Shown: piece by piece, positions 46,101 through 59,990 of the stretch
How the letters are laid out: the number at the start of each line of letters is the position of its first letter
Position numbering within the stretch: position 1 is the stretch's first letter
Source of the DNA: Aphelocoma coerulescens
Lineage: Eukaryota; Chordata; Aves; Passeriformes; Corvidae
DNA: 64,000 bases
Direction: 5' to 3'
NCBI RefSeq assembly: GCF_041296385.1
Contig: NW_027184085.1
Coordinates: 56,325,109 to 56,389,108 of the forward strand
The notes under the pieces: generated by a model
Databases searched by the model: none
The model's input: only the letters and a program-made list of their open reading frames with translations
Told to the model about the DNA's origin: nothing
Made by a program: the position numbers and the translations under genes

Positions 46101-49100
46101 CTGCCTTGTATTTCAAATATAAGGTGTTTGATGAAAATAGTATTCTCACACTTTGAGAAAGCTCAGAAGGTTGTGACTTCATACTTCTCTATCTCTTGCC
46201 CCCACCCTCTTTGCTCCACTGTTCCACAAGGAAGAAAGACTGTTACCCTGTGTCAGCCAGAACTAACAAATGGCTTTGGGTTAAACAGATTCAATTGCCA
46301 ATAATTTGGCTTCAATTAGATTTCACTTACTGTGAGCCCAGTGGAGAGCCCTAAGCAGTCATTCGAGATCGACTGCATTTAAACAACCAAACAGACAAGA
46401 ATCATATATAGATGTTCGCAAGAAGACAAACTGTTTCTTTGAAAATGAGTAGTCACACATCCCAAGTGATGAACACTAAGGAGCAGGTTCCTAACCTTGT
46501 GAAGTACTAGAAGTCTAGATGAAATCCTAACTTTGGAACATTCTCTAGGAAATATGATTTTATGTCAATAAGATCAGCATGTTGTCAATGCTGTTTAAAA
46601 TAGCCCTGAAAAAGTCATACTGTTTCTTCTCCATTTAGTTATTAACTGAATCAAACATTTTCATCAATTACATTCTAGCTTACTTTTTCAAATTAAAATA
46701 GAAATTTTCTAAGCAGTAAATAGTGTCATGTCAAAATATATTCTGCGGGCTTGCTTTTTATGCTTTATTTAGCAGAGTAAGAAGGAAGAATACCTAAAAC
46801 TAAGGAAATTCAAGTAGTGAGGGGATGAACAACCCAGTCCCTTGAACCAAAATAATAATTTTGCTTTTCACTTTCTTGTCAAATACTTCACTTTTTCTTT
46901 TCCTATGAAACTTTAGTGTTTTGATCCTCAGAAATCTCATTCACCCAGAACACTGACCACTATTATAAAGCTTAAATTTAGAAAATCCATGCTGTTTTAC
47001 CTGAACATACCATGAAAAAGGTGTGGCACCATGAGATGCAGACATGGCAGCAGCTTCATCATGTAAGCTGCTTTGAGAATTCTTGGTCAACAGCTTCTCC
47101 AGTGCAAGCCATCTTTTCCCAGTAAACTGCTCCATCATAAAAAGTCATGTTCAATTCAAAATAGTAGTGGATATCCATGAAATCTCTACAGAGGCATAAG
47201 TTAAAAATATAGCAAAACACAATTTCTCTGATGATCACTTTTCTTAACATGACTGCACAATGGATATGTGTCAATGCTCTGTATTTTTTGTCAAACAATT
47301 TTTGTTTTTATTGTGACTTTAATGCTAACTTGCTGAGTGACTCTAGAAGGAATTACAAGAGAAGTAGGGAACCTTACCTCCTAGTCCAGTCTATGAATAA
47401 GGAGGAAAACTGTTGCAGTTCTTGAGAGAGAGAGAATTTGCTGACATGGTAAAACTTCACAGCCCTGCCTTGTTCAGCTTAGGCAAAATATTTTTAAGTT
47501 TTCTTGGATGCATACACAAGATGAAGTAGACACATGCTGTGCTAGAATTCTGAAACCCCATCTACATCATAAATATATTTTTGTGAATCTTGTTGATAGC
47601 CAAGACTGAGACTATTTCCTCCCTACTTTGGAAAGAATGTAACTTCTTGTTGTTTCTTATTGACAATAAACCACAGCAGTCTTTCACTGCCCTTGTATCT
47701 CCATTATGGCTCACACACGCTTAAAAGAGGTCAGGAATTTTCCTTTCTCAGTGCTTTATATATCAGACAAAGCCTGTGATGTGATATGCTTTTTCTTCTT
47801 TTTTTTTTCTTTTTTTGGAAAGACAAAATTATTTCTTGTTCTACAAAGACCACGTGCTCAATTCTTGTATTAATCCCATTCTTTCTTCCCGAACCAACTA
47901 GCCCTCTGAGGCTCTGTAAATTCACACATCTGGCTGCCAGGTTCCCACAGTGACCAGGGGAACTGGTGTTGGCTTATCTGAAGTGTTTTTTCTCAACATG
48001 ACCTCCTCTAACACTTCATTATAGCAAAACTGTTATTTAGTTTCCTGAAGACTCTTGCCATCTGTGTGTTTCATAGCTTGTAGAAGTAGAAAGAAGGTCT
48101 TGCAGGTCTTAGTATAATAGTTAGGCCATACTTTTTTTTCAAAATTAGTGTTTATAACTGGAACATTTTAGATCCAATTTGTGAATACACACACTGAATT
48201 TAGTCACTGTGCTACTTGCTAGTATTTTGTACAAAGATAGCAATAGTTTCCCAGTTGTGTTCACTGAGTATATAGTTTTCCTGAAAATACCTGAAATCTT
48301 CAGTCTGTCCAGTTCTGAAGACTATTTTACATCAGTAAAAGAATCCCTAGATTCATGTGCCAAATGGAGTGGTTTTACATTTAGAAGAAAATTCTTCCTC
48401 TCATTGTTCCTGTAAATATCACATATATCCACTCATTTTGCTGGTTGAGTTATTCTCTGCTTTGCATCGCCCGATTAGCAGTACTGAGTGTTTTCTGCTC
48501 CCTTGTCTTAACTGGTGAAGGAGAAGGCTGATGTTTATATTTTCAGCTTCTTCCCAACAATAGAGTACTATGGCTTGCTTTCCAGGAGAGAAGTTCTGCC
48601 AAACATAAGGAGGGGAAAATGAATGCGGCATAAGAGTTGCCAATTTATTTTCAGATTTACTGGCCATGTGGTATGCATTAAGATATTGAAGCAGCTGTGG
48701 TAAAAATGGTGGATGTTCTTAACCTGTACTTGATTTTAAATTCCCATATCTGCAAATAAAATTTGTAGAAAAGTTTGGGGGTTTCCTTTTGGCAGCTAGA
48801 GTACATAAGCTGTCCTAAAGTAGTATTAGATTTTTGTGAACACCTTGGAACGCAAATCTAGCCTGAAAGTTGCCAAAATACATCTATTTTTTTCTGGTTT
48901 AATCTCCCATAAAATGAAATGTTTGAATATGGTTCCTAAATTGTTTCTCTGTCTAGGCAGTGAGGAAGCTTATTTTGACATGCTGCATTTATTTACCATG
49001 AAGAAGACTGAACAACAGCTGACTCCTTTATACACTGACTTAATGCATCTGACTCTTTAGCACATTACAGTTATTTTGTACAGCACTGACAGCATTTGTC

Positions 49101-50217
49101 ATTGTCCTGCTCAAACTGACGAAGCTTAAGCATGATCTGTTGGAGCCACAGGAACTTTGCTGCACTTACTGCTAAGGCAAGGAAAAATGATTAAGGTGGG
49201 AAAAGGTGTCATAGTAACCTGTGGCTAGATCAATTCTTTGTCCTAGGGCAACTACCTCTTGTGTACACAAGTTCAATTTACCTTTAACTAGCACCTAGTT
49301 TGATGTAATGATATGCCAAGCCTTTTGAGGTCCTGTATGTGCTTCTGAAGTGCCCTACACGCTAATTGTCCTCAAGGAGGAGTACGGCTCTTTAGCACTG
49401 TTATAGCACACTGCACAGCTTCAAAGCATGTCTCTTGGTTAGCAATGTTTGCTGAACTTTCCATTCTTTACATTGTAAAATATTCCATGCATCTGGAGTG
49501 TCATTTTGCTGGGAGTTTTTGTTGTTGTCATGTTCTCTTTCTTTTTGAACCCCTTTCATCTGTATCGTTTGATCTAAATTTTCATTTCTTGTAGCAGTTT
49601 CTGCTTATGCTCTGGAGACCAAGACCTTCTTTCCAGTTGCTTCAGATGAACTTTACAGCATGCTACTGGTTGTTGCTCTTTGTGTATTTGCTATCTTCAA
49701 AGCAGAAAGCAGAAAACAACTAACTCAGGCACTAAAGACTCACTCATTTGTATGCAGAGAAGAGGTCATGCAGGCCTAAGAGTAGCAAAATATTGAATGC
49801 TGTAAGCCCTAGGTGCAAGCTTTGCTAGTAAAATTTGAGAGTTTGTATAACCATCATAAAATGCCGCATAATAACTTGTAGGGTATTGAAACACTTTCAT
49901 TTGGTTGTTGGGAGGGGTGGGGTTTTCTGCATGTTTTCTAGCCCTTCTACTCCTATTTGCACCTGCCTATTCTAGCTGAGGAAATACAGACTTCTGTTTA
50001 TTTTTCTCCAGTCCTGATAATAGTGAGAAAAAAGAAAGAGTCATCACTGGAGAGGAGGCTGGCGCATGTCAAAAAAATCACCAGGCTCTGTTTTACTACT
50101 GCTACTGAGCAGTAGGGGATGCACAATAAGGAGGAAGACATAACTCACCCTTGATGTAATGGGAGAGTGAGCAGCAGAGCTGCCTTCCTCCACTGCAGAG
50201 TCTTCTAGGGTATTTAC
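43171..50217. other. unique AT-rich DNA, no gene recognised
   Basis: About 7 kb without supported genes. Poly-T runs occur near 47795-47816. Stretches at about 43610-43860 and 46255-46400 are free of low complexity and look like possible conserved noncoding DNA, but that cannot be judged from one sequence. Confidence 0.45.
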
Positions 50218-50345
50218 AATATTTTCTGCTCTTCCTGATGATAAATCTTTCTAGCCACTCATGTTGTCGCCTTATGGCCTCTGCTAACTTTTTTCTCTTT
50301 ATGGTCTTCTGGGCATATATTCTCACCTTCTCAAATGACTTGAAG
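50218..50345 (-). CDS. candidate internal coding exon, basic helical peptide, product unknown
   Basis: On the minus strand a very good acceptor, TATTGTTTCTTCTTCAG, precedes a frame that opens at the second base and reads 42 codons to a possible donor ATT|GTAAAT. The peptide is strongly basic and predicted helical, for example YAQKTIKRKKLAEAIRRQHE followed by WLERFIIRKSRK, somewhat like a coiled-coil or calmodulin-binding helix, though no complete IQ motif is present. The frame stays open past that donor, and a second donor, AAGG|GTGAGT, lies about 70 bases further on, so the 3' edge is uncertain. No family recognised. Confidence 0.25.
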
Positions 50346-52305
50346 CTGAAGAAGAAACAATACCAAAATACATAACAGATGCACAAGTGTACCTTGGAGA
50401 TGTATGTCTTACAGACACAGAACTGTCATCACACTTCCATAAGCACATTTTTACTGTCTCATTCATCATGCATGTGTGGCTTACTGGCAGCACACTTGCT
50501 CCCAGTGGGGTAAACTTCTATTCTGAATCCAAACTACCTGGATACAGCTTTTTACCCTGTATGTTAGACATTTTTTCCTCCAGTCTGAGGCTTCAGGTCT
50601 CCATCTCTTTTAAGCTGAGTAAAAAGCATTTTTATTTCCTACTTAGTGTGCTGCTGAAACTTCAGGATTATAATCATAGTTTTCACTGCCTGTAGCTAAA
50701 GGGCATTTTGACAATGTCTAGACACAACTGGAAATTGACAAGTTTCTAAGGTCTCTGTGAAAGTTTTCACAGAGCGGGTTTCAATTATTTTTATTTTAAC
50801 TTCCAATAGCTATGGACCATGGAGTTAGACATAATTAAGTGGCCCTGGTTTTATGTGAAGGTTCTACTAAAGGAACTCTGCACTAGTTCAAGATAACTGA
50901 GCAGAAAGCCTGAGTAATTTAAGAGGGGATGGAAGCATTCCAATCTGGACTGTCATACACCAACATAACTGCAAAAGAAAGTTTCCATGTCACTGCCCCA
51001 AGAGTGATTAAACATTGCTTCTCTCAACTCATTTTCAGAGATGTTCAGAAAACTAAACTTCTTATGGAATAGGAAACTCCTTTAAACAAATCTTAAGTGT
51101 CATAGCTCATGCAGAGGTTTTGATGTCTAAAACATATCTTGACTTATTTTCTGGGTCAATTTTTCCAATCCTCTCTTTTTTACTGCTTCCAGGGTTTAAC
51201 TGTCAAAACTTGAGGAATGGGAGAGGGATAAAATAAGAATCTCATCTCCTTGATTGGCTCTATGGTTAACCTCCTATAAAAGCATGAATAAAGTACAATT
51301 GTCTTCATGTACTGAAGGACTTTCATGACCACAGAGGAGTATTAGTTATTTCCAGTAACCCAAAGACTTTATGTGAATACCCCTATATAAAACATTCTGG
51401 GAAGGTATTTTCTCTGAGTTGCTTCTATTACAAGATTTTTCAGGCCCATCGTTTAGGTTTTGATGTTAATAATTCTATTAATTTCAGTAAAGGTAGATTT
51501 CCACTAAGGAAAATATGACCACAAGATCTCCTAGGGTATTTTGTTTCTTCTGAAGCTTTGATGTCTGTTTGGAGCGAAGTGGGGAGAAGAAGAAAGTGGG
51601 TTTTGGGCTTCCCTGAATCAACCACAGAGAGCATTTATTTCTATTTGTATGTGGATAAGTTCATGGAGCTAAGGGTTATGCATACCCACAGAGGAGGAAA
51701 TTCTGGGCTTTTTTTCACTGTTGTGAAACTTATAGTAGGAGACTTTTTCCCATATTTCTAGCTGTACCAATAGTAAAGCTTTTATCAGAGTGTTGCTGTG
51801 TAAGTTTATGATATGGTCCTTGTTAAGAAAGGCTTCGAGGTGTTTCACATGATGCAGTGAAATACACATGCTGTGATGCCTTAGTTACTGCTTGCCCTGA
51901 AACAGTTTCTGGAGATGAATTAGTGGGGAAAGCTTTGTTTAGAGACATTCAGACTTGTAAGAGTAGTCCTCTCCTATGCTTGTCAACACTTGCTAGCAAA
52001 ACTGACTTTTCCTGGCTTAAAGCTTAAGGTTCTGCCAAGGAAACAAAGCCCTGAAAAAGGGATGTGTAAATTCTGCAATGCTTCACAAATGTCCGCATAA
52101 CATGAAAAAGGGAACACAGTTTGAAACAGGATCAGACCAATATTTTAGCTAAAAGTGGAGATTTATTGAAAAACATATCCTAAAAACAAAGGAGATATGT
52201 CTGAGATACAAACGTGGTTGCCAGCATAGAAAGTACTTCCCAAACATCCAAATACAGAGAAAGGTGGGAAAACTTAAAATTTCACATCTTTATTTGGAAG
52301 TAAGG

Positions 52306-52327
52306 TATATATACATATATATATATG
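52306..52327. repeat. (TA)n microsatellite
   Basis: Short TA run with one C interruption. Confidence 0.75.
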
Positions 52328-53246
52328 CAGTGATATCAAAGGCTTTTAGGTATCTTTTAATCAATGTTTTAGAAGAAAACTCCAAACTTGTTGAAATGTT
52401 AAGAATGCTCCTATTTAAATGAGTATTGTTATACTAAATATTTAAACAGGTAAAAGTATATATTAAAAAAATTGTAATCTCATCTTTCTTGCAACGGTTA
52501 CATGAGTCTTACCTAAGCAAAATGACCAGAAGCTACTATGGACAGAAATGTAATTAAAATTACCAATTTTTGTCTCTCTATGCTGTGGTACAAGAAATCT
52601 ATTGCACATCCTTTTTGTATTGTGTTATACCTCTGCAACATGAATGCTGGTGCTTAGTGAAACAGCTTATCAATCACAGCAGAAATACAGGACTTTTAAA
52701 TAGAAAATTAATTTAAGTACAGACCAGGATGTTATCTCCAACACCATAGTCCCTACAAAGGGGAGATCAAGCTATAATAGAAACTGTCAACCCCACATGA
52801 ACCACTTAATCATGTTTATATATAACTTGCATATTAAAAAGCAATATCCAATGTCAATGGCTCAGATATAAAAATATCTTAATAGTCAGTAACTGACTAA
52901 TGAATACTACAGTAATAACAGTTTAATTTGAAGAATTCTGACAGCTGGTTGCCTTGATGAGAGCTGTTACCAGGGAGCCCTAGTCCCATGCTGAGAACAT
53001 CCACAGCATGCTGATTTATAGCAGCAGTGCAGAACTGTTTAATGTCAGCACCTCTCAGCTAAAGTAATAATAAACAGGAACGTTATGGTTTATTTTTCTG
53101 TATGAATTGTTCAGACTCTGTATGGTAAGCACCAACTCAATAGGGGATAATAGCTGCCATTCCCCAGGGAGTTGTAACTGAGGTTTAAACATTTTTATTG
53201 GCAAGGTTAGTATATCAAAATGAATCCAGCAGAACTTGCAGAACTT

Positions 53247-53299
53247 GTTTTTTCTGTTCTCTTTTTATTTTTTTTTATTTTCTTTTTTTTTTTTTTTTT
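53247..53299. repeat. poly-T / pyrimidine low-complexity tract
   Basis: Mostly T with a few C and A, ending in about 18 consecutive T. Confidence 0.85.
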
Positions 53300-54660
53300 G
53301 CTTGATTTCTTATCCCATTCTGAAAAGTAAATATCATTGCTGTAATTATGAAGGCTACTTTTAGGTTCCAACTGCACTTCTTTTTGTACTAGTCAAACTG
53401 CTTTCCCTTTTTATGTTTAGTGTTGGGTGTGAATTCACTACAGATATCATGGCATAGCTTTTTTCTTTTCCTTTCTCCTCTCCCTTCCTGAATTCTAAAA
53501 TTTGTAAACGTGAAATCATTTTGAAAACTTCAAAGAAAGCAAGCTGCTGTTTAATTAAACATTTCATGTGATGAAATGTTGCACAATGAAAGGTTTAAAG
53601 CAAAAGCTTTTTCTTGTTTACAAGGTTGTCTTTTCTTGTATACCTGCAATTTTGAACAAAAGCAACTCCTTTGAGGCAGAACCTTAGAATGTGTCTTAGT
53701 TTAGCCTCCCATCTTGACCAGGCTTCCAAAGACTGGAGAATATTCACTATGAACTAGGTAAGGGGAGAAGCCTTTTCTCAAATATTTTCTCAGGGAACTT
53801 CTATGCTACTGACCTGTACCTCTTAAGGAGGAATTGATTCCAATTTTAAAACAAATCAAATAGATAAATCAGTGATTGCACAGCTCTTTTGATTTACTGC
53901 TAGCTGATGTTTTCTTCCAAGACACTTAGTTTGCCTACCTGCCAATTGCTACAGTTGTAGTTGATGGATATTTGAGCATTCCTGTTTTGTAATCATGGCA
54001 CACAAAATATACAGCAAGCACATCAAGGTGCATCTAGAGCCACATCTATCCTCACACTAATGTGCCTTGGCAAAGGTAAGCGTGAAGTAAGCAAACATAT
54101 ACACCCCACCACGTACATCTCCTTATGCCTCCCTCCAGGAGGCTGTACCCTGGGTACTCCGGCAGGAAAAGCTTCCCTAGAAGTGAGTAACAGGGAAGGT
54201 GGTCGAAAGAGATTCAAAAATGCATGTGAAAGTCTGGATAGGAAAAAAACCCATGCTTTTTATAGCTTATTTGAGGTATGGTATATCAGCAGTAAATCAC
54301 TTTTTCTCTTTTTTAAATGTGGATGCAACACCAGTGCAGGTGTGAGACGAGTAAGAACTATACTTGGAAAAATCAGTAAGGATGTGTCTTAAATTAAGGC
54401 CATGCTTCAATAATTTCTCAGAACATTTCTTTAGAGAGGGGATTCTCTTTGAAATAATTTTGGAAAGGCAGAACAGTATTGCTTATAGATCCATCAGAAG
54501 CTCCTTGTGCTATTTTGGAAATGAGATTGGCTAATTATGCTTCAAGGAGGCAGGATTGAAACTAATGAATCTTTATTGGAGATTTGATCTTTCTCTTGAA
54601 ATAGATAACAATTTTCTCAATTTTATCTCTCTACTTTGAGTGCTGAAATCTTGGAAGGCT

Positions 54661-54684
54661 TGTTGTTGTTGTTGTTGTTGTTTT
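54661..54684 (+). repeat. (TGT)n trinucleotide microsatellite
   Basis: Seven uninterrupted TGT/GTT units. Confidence 0.9.
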
Positions 54685-56175
54685 GAGTATCTGAAGGGGT
54701 GCTGCTGTTCATTTACCTGTTAATTGTCATATCAGTGGCTCTGGGGGAGTGACCTGGAGGGTCCACCCTGTGGCAAAATACTGAGAAATATTGTGTTCCT
54801 TGTCTGAGGCAATCTGCTGATGAAACTCTCCGTGGGACCCTTCAGCAGATGATCTGTAAATTCAAACATTACTTCAATTTTTTGTGGGTACAGGTAGGGG
54901 ATCTGATGGTATCATCAATTTGACTTTATAGGCGAAGAGTTCCAAGAGTTTCGGGTTCATCAGAAATTTTTTTTAAAATATCTGGTTTGGATCCAAATCA
55001 GACCAAAATTACACAAGAGGAAAAAAATAATTCCTAACAATCAAAAATATTCTTTTTGTAGGGGATTGTCTTGGCTGAATTTCCAGAAGAATATTTCCAT
55101 GCTCTGCATATTATTTAGTGTACATAAAAGTTGGCTGATGAAAATTGATACCATGGTTCAATGTGTTGTCTTTTTCACTTTTGGTAGCAACTGTGGCTCA
55201 TAATTTGCATTTAATCTGGGATATATTATTTCATTTTGGAATTGTAGTAGATTTTTTTTTGTCTATTTTCTTTAGAGTTTGTTTTCCCTCTTTGGAACAT
55301 TTAAGTTCAAACCATTAAAAGTAAAGACTTTAAATCTTTCTGAATATAAACCTTTGATGTCACTGTTCCAGGTATGAATCACTGCTGATACTGTGCTATT
55401 AGCCAACTTTTAACTGGATATTATGCTTATCTCAGATATATCTGCCACCTGCTTATGTAACTTGATTAGACATTTATTAACTCTTTATCTGAGTCATATC
55501 TATATAACCTTTATAGAAATTGTAACAGTTTGAAGGTCAATCCTTGACTTGCAGACTGCTAAAAATGCCTCATTTTACGGTGACAGATTATAATATCAGA
55601 GAACTAAGCAAATAACTGAATCATGCAACTGCCTTTAGCTCACATTACACTGCAGTCCTGTTGGCTGGAACTGGTATTTGTATATAGCTCTCTGAAGGCA
55701 GAAAGTCCGTGAATGCAATATGGCCTTTTATCTCTAGCTGGTATTGCAGGAAAAAAAGGATATGAAAAAAATAACATAGCTATAATTAATCTGATGGATG
55801 TGCTGAAAATATGAGAAGCAATCCAAGTCAATTTGAAGTATTTTTCTTCAGTAGTGGCACAATATGAAGCTAATGAATGATTTGAGCTATTTCTGAAATC
55901 ACTGTCTCTGCAGCCAACAAAAGAGCTTTGAAAAAGTCCTGATATCAAGCTAATGGTGAAAAAAAAAAAAAGGAAATTAATCTGCTCTTGTTGATTACAA
56001 TTTTGGCACCATCTTTATGCTATTTTCTTGTTTTGGAGCTTCTAAGGTCAACAACAGAAGTAGCGTAGAACTTCTCCTTCTCTAAAGACATTGACTCCTG
56101 CAGATGTTTACACTTTTCTCTGAATTATCTGAGATAGGCCAAAGTTTTCATCAGGCAGCAGTTTCCACTCAACAG

Positions 56176-56204
56176 AAAAAAAACCAAAACCAACCAACCA
56201 AACA
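56176..56204 (+). repeat. A-rich to (AACC)n microsatellite
   Basis: Eight A residues followed by CCAAAACC and three AACC-type units. Confidence 0.7.
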
Positions 56205-59102
56205 ATCTGTCTTCCTTCTATACTCAGATTTACAAAAATGGATAGATTCAAAGCTGCCTGAAATTTCTGTGGACTACTGGATACTCATGAATTACCGCTG
56301 GCTGGTTTGTGAGTCATGTGCTCCCTTTCCTAGGAGAACTGCAAGGTACTGCAAGGCTTACGACAGTGGTGTCCTTCCCCTTTCTTATACTGCTTTAGTT
56401 TGCTGGTTTGGATATTATGCCAGTTCTGGAAGAGAATTACTGGGCTGCTGGAAACTGTCTTGTGGTATTGTATTTTAAATGTTTGTTTCCTCTACCTTGT
56501 ATATGGGTGGCTTTGAGTTAACAGGGCAGGAAAGCATTGAAGTTCGTGATCCAGGTAATGGCTATCCGCCTTCTGCCAATGAGCTCCTAAATATACACAA
56601 GGGCATTTATTTTTCACCATCCTATGGACTTCTTGCTTTTGCACTAGGGTCTTCAAAAGGTTTGCTGCTACTTAGTTTTCAATGTTTCTCTAGTTAATAC
56701 CCCTTTCCAATGATATCTCACTTAGGTTTTTTTTGTCTTGGAATGTAAGCAAAAATATTTGGAGCTGTCTGGTTCTACTATGAATTTCAGGCTCATTTTA
56801 TAATAAGACATAGTCAAGTAAAAAATATCATTCTTATGAAAGAAGGTGGTAATCTGTCTATTTAGGAATTGTCTTCAAAGCATTAACAAATATGTTATAG
56901 CTGTGCAAAGATATTTATCTCTTCTAAAGAAGTGACAGAATGCAGGCAATTTGTATGTATCTTTGCATAAATTTGTATGTAAATTAAATAAATATCATTT
57001 TTAAAAATCTCAATTGCATTCATTTTATTCTCATTTCTTTCTGGCAGAAGACACTTGTGGTGGAGGGAGGGAAGAGAGATAGGAAGACAAAAGCAGTTCG
57101 CTGTGGTAAATTGAATGCAATGGCAGTACAAATATGGAGACATTTTTTTCACCCTGTTCTTCAAAGTATTGTTTTGGTTAAAATGTCAAAAATGCCCAAG
57201 GGCTTACCCTGTGCTGAATGGACTATGCCATCTGTTTGTGTAATGAGTGACTTGGTATGCATAAACTGTTACCTAGGTGGTAGGATTCTCAGTCTGTCAG
57301 CTCTCCTGTCAACTGCTGTCCTTGTTGCAACTGTGACCCCTGAAAGAATTAGTTGCATGATTGACTGACTGATGATGATTGACATCCACACACAATTAAC
57401 TCTTTAACTGCAGCCACCACTGAAGGTGATCTCTGTGTTGCTAATCTGCAGCGCAGGTATGCTGCTATTTCCGTGCCAGTGAGCTTGCACAAAGTAAATA
57501 TGATTAAGCTGATAAGTGGAAGCTGGACAGAGCTGTGAGACACAGAGTTTGCTCTTGAGTTTTGCTGCTTTCTGTCACTTGCAACAACACTGTTTCTTGG
57601 TGTAATTTCAAGTTAAGAAAAAATTTGTCACCCTTAAAGTAACTGAACATCTAAGGTTCAGCTTCTAGCTCTCAAACCTTACCTTATCTGGATGCTTGTT
57701 TGAAGGAAATAGTTTGATATCTGCTGTGAAAGTGCTGAAGTCCAATGCCAGTGTGCAGAATTGATGCAAGAGATGGCTTTTACCTCTCCTCCAGAGTTGC
57801 TCAGTGCAGTGGGTGGAGTAATCTCCATTACCTCAACTGGTTTCTTAATGTAATTTTTATCAGGGGAACAGTAGTACTCTAATGTCCATGCTTATCAAAA
57901 ATGACCATGTTCAGTCTTTGTGCAAAATACAAGACTGGAAAAAAAAAAGTGTCTTGGGACAGATTTTGAAATTTTATCGTACTAAAATGTATTAAAAAGT
58001 TTCCTTTCCTGTGTAGGCAGAAAGAAAATCTAAATTATCTAAATTCTTCTCTAACGAAACTTTAAATACACCTGTAATAGGTACTAAATAAAAAACAAGC
58101 CCGTCATTTTTATAAATACTTACTGATAGCTTCTTGTCTAAGTGGCTAAATTATGATTCTTATTCAGAATTCATCTCTAAGAGATTAGATGTTAAGAGCC
58201 CTAATCTGGGGACCCATTTTTCACAGTGAGTTTTCCCACTTAATTCATGCATGACCTAACTTGTTTAACTTGTACTTTCATTTATGTCTTATTTGAAAGG
58301 CAGAGCATCACATGACTGAGTGACTTTTATGTCTAGACATCTGTGTTTGATCTGGTGAAGTCAATGACTGTATTCCAGTTGTCTTGAGAGCAAAAAAGAC
58401 ATATATAGAGTTGTACTCCACTTTTGGCATGCTATTGTAGGCATATAGTCAAACGATTTCTTGTTAAGAGAGGCCTTATGGTAAATTTCGGTTCTGATCT
58501 ACAAAGGGTTTTTGATGTACAAAGGTTTCACCGGATGATGTAAGCTGAGACTGGTAGCTTAAATCCAAACAGAATTGAAAACTTTCATAAATGCTCTATT
58601 CTCAACACAAATGGCCAAAAATAGATTACCAGCTTTTTGAAAAATGTAGCACAAAGAAATAGGTATTGGCATGCTGGGTACAGTGGGAATTTATTCTGAA
58701 TTTAAGTGTCAGTTTAGACTACCTTTTATTGGGACCCTAGGTGGTGAACTGCTTTTCAGAAATATGGAATATTTAGCAGGTCCAAATTGATTGTGGGAGC
58801 TTTGGAAGGAAAACATGCAATGCTTTCATAAACAAACAATGTAATAAATACTGTTTCATTATTTAACCATAAAGCATCTACTAAAGGATTTGTGTTGCAC
58901 TGCCATTAACATATTTTAAGTAAACAGTTTGGAAGGAATATGAAATTGACCATGTGTGTTTACAGTAATATCTGCAAATGAAATGCTTTTGCTAGTACTG
59001 CCTAACCATGTGGAATGGGGGAAAAATGCAGTTATTTGTGTTCTGATTGCAAAACGGCGTGTGTAATTTTCTTCTTCTTTTTAATTTTTTTTAAACAATA
59101 TT

Positions 59103-59990
59103 ATCATAGAGTCATAGAACAATAGATTGGTTTGCTTTGGAAGAGGACCTTGAAGTCTAGTTCCCACCCCTCTGCCATGGGCAGGGTCACTTCCCACTAG
59201 ACCAGGGTGCTCAGAGCCCCATTCTGCCTGTCCTTGAACACTCCCACGGAGGGGCATCCACAACTCCTCTGGACAACCTGTGCCCAGTGCCTCACTACTC
59301 TCGCTGTAAAGAAGTTTTTTCTAATATCTAATCTAAAATGACTCTCTTTCGATTTGTACTCGTTCTCCCTTATCCTTTCATTACATGCTCTTGTAAATAC
59401 TCTTCCCCAACATTCCTGTAAGTTCCCTTCAGGTATTGAAAGGCCACAATTAGGTCACCCTGAAGCCTTCTCTGCTCCAAGCTAACAAACCTAATTCTCC
59501 CAGGCTTTCCTAGGAGGAGAGGTACTCCAACCCTCTTATCATCTTGGTGGTGCTTTTCTGGACTTGCTCCACCAGATCCATGTCCTTCCTGTGCTGGCAC
59601 CCCAGAGCTGGACAGTGCAGTGGGGTCTCACCAGAGCAGAGCAGAGGGGCAGAATCCCTTCCTTCCCCTGCTGCCCACGCTGCTTTGGATGCAGCCCAGG
59701 ACATGTTTGGCTTTCTGGCTGTGAGTGCCCATGGCTGGGTCATGTCCAGCCTCTCATCCACCAGCACCCCCAAATCCTTCTCAGCATGGCTGCTCTCAAT
59801 CCCTTCACCTTTCCTCTTGGATTGATACCAGGGATTGTCTGAACCCAGGCACCTTGCACTTGGCCTTGTTAAACCGCCTGAGATTCCCATGGGCCCACTA
59901 CACAAGCTTGTCCAGGTTCCTCGGCATGGCAACCCATCCTTCAGGAGTGTCAACAGCACCACTCAGCTTGGTGTACTTGATCCACTTGTC
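59103..59990 (-). mobile_element. CR1 LINE fragment, 5'-truncated
   Basis: Minus-strand CR1 of about 890 bases. Its 3' end is at the left, with the terminal ATCATAGAGTCATAGAAC repeat, followed by the 3' UTR blocks (GAGGGGCATCCACAACTCC, TTAGGTCACCCTGAAGCC) and then the tail of ORF2: GGACATGTTTGGCTTTCTGG, 'gtccagcctctcatccaccagcacccc', 'cacttggccttgttaaaccgcctgag' and 'cagcaccactcagcttggtgtac'. It breaks off before the FADDT block, so the reverse transcriptase core is missing. Open frames of up to 150 codons inside it are remnants or shadows of ORF2. It is less diverged than the 42.9-kb copy. Confidence 0.9.

Larger units (their letters stand above)
50346..59102. other. unique AT-rich DNA, no gene recognised
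   Basis: About 8.8 kb. It includes a (TA)n run (52306-52327), a poly-T/pyrimidine block (53247-53299), a GTT microsatellite (54661-54684), an A-rich AACC run (56176-56204) and a plus-strand frame at 56104-56697 that is open apart from one TAA. None supports a named gene. Confidence 0.45.
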
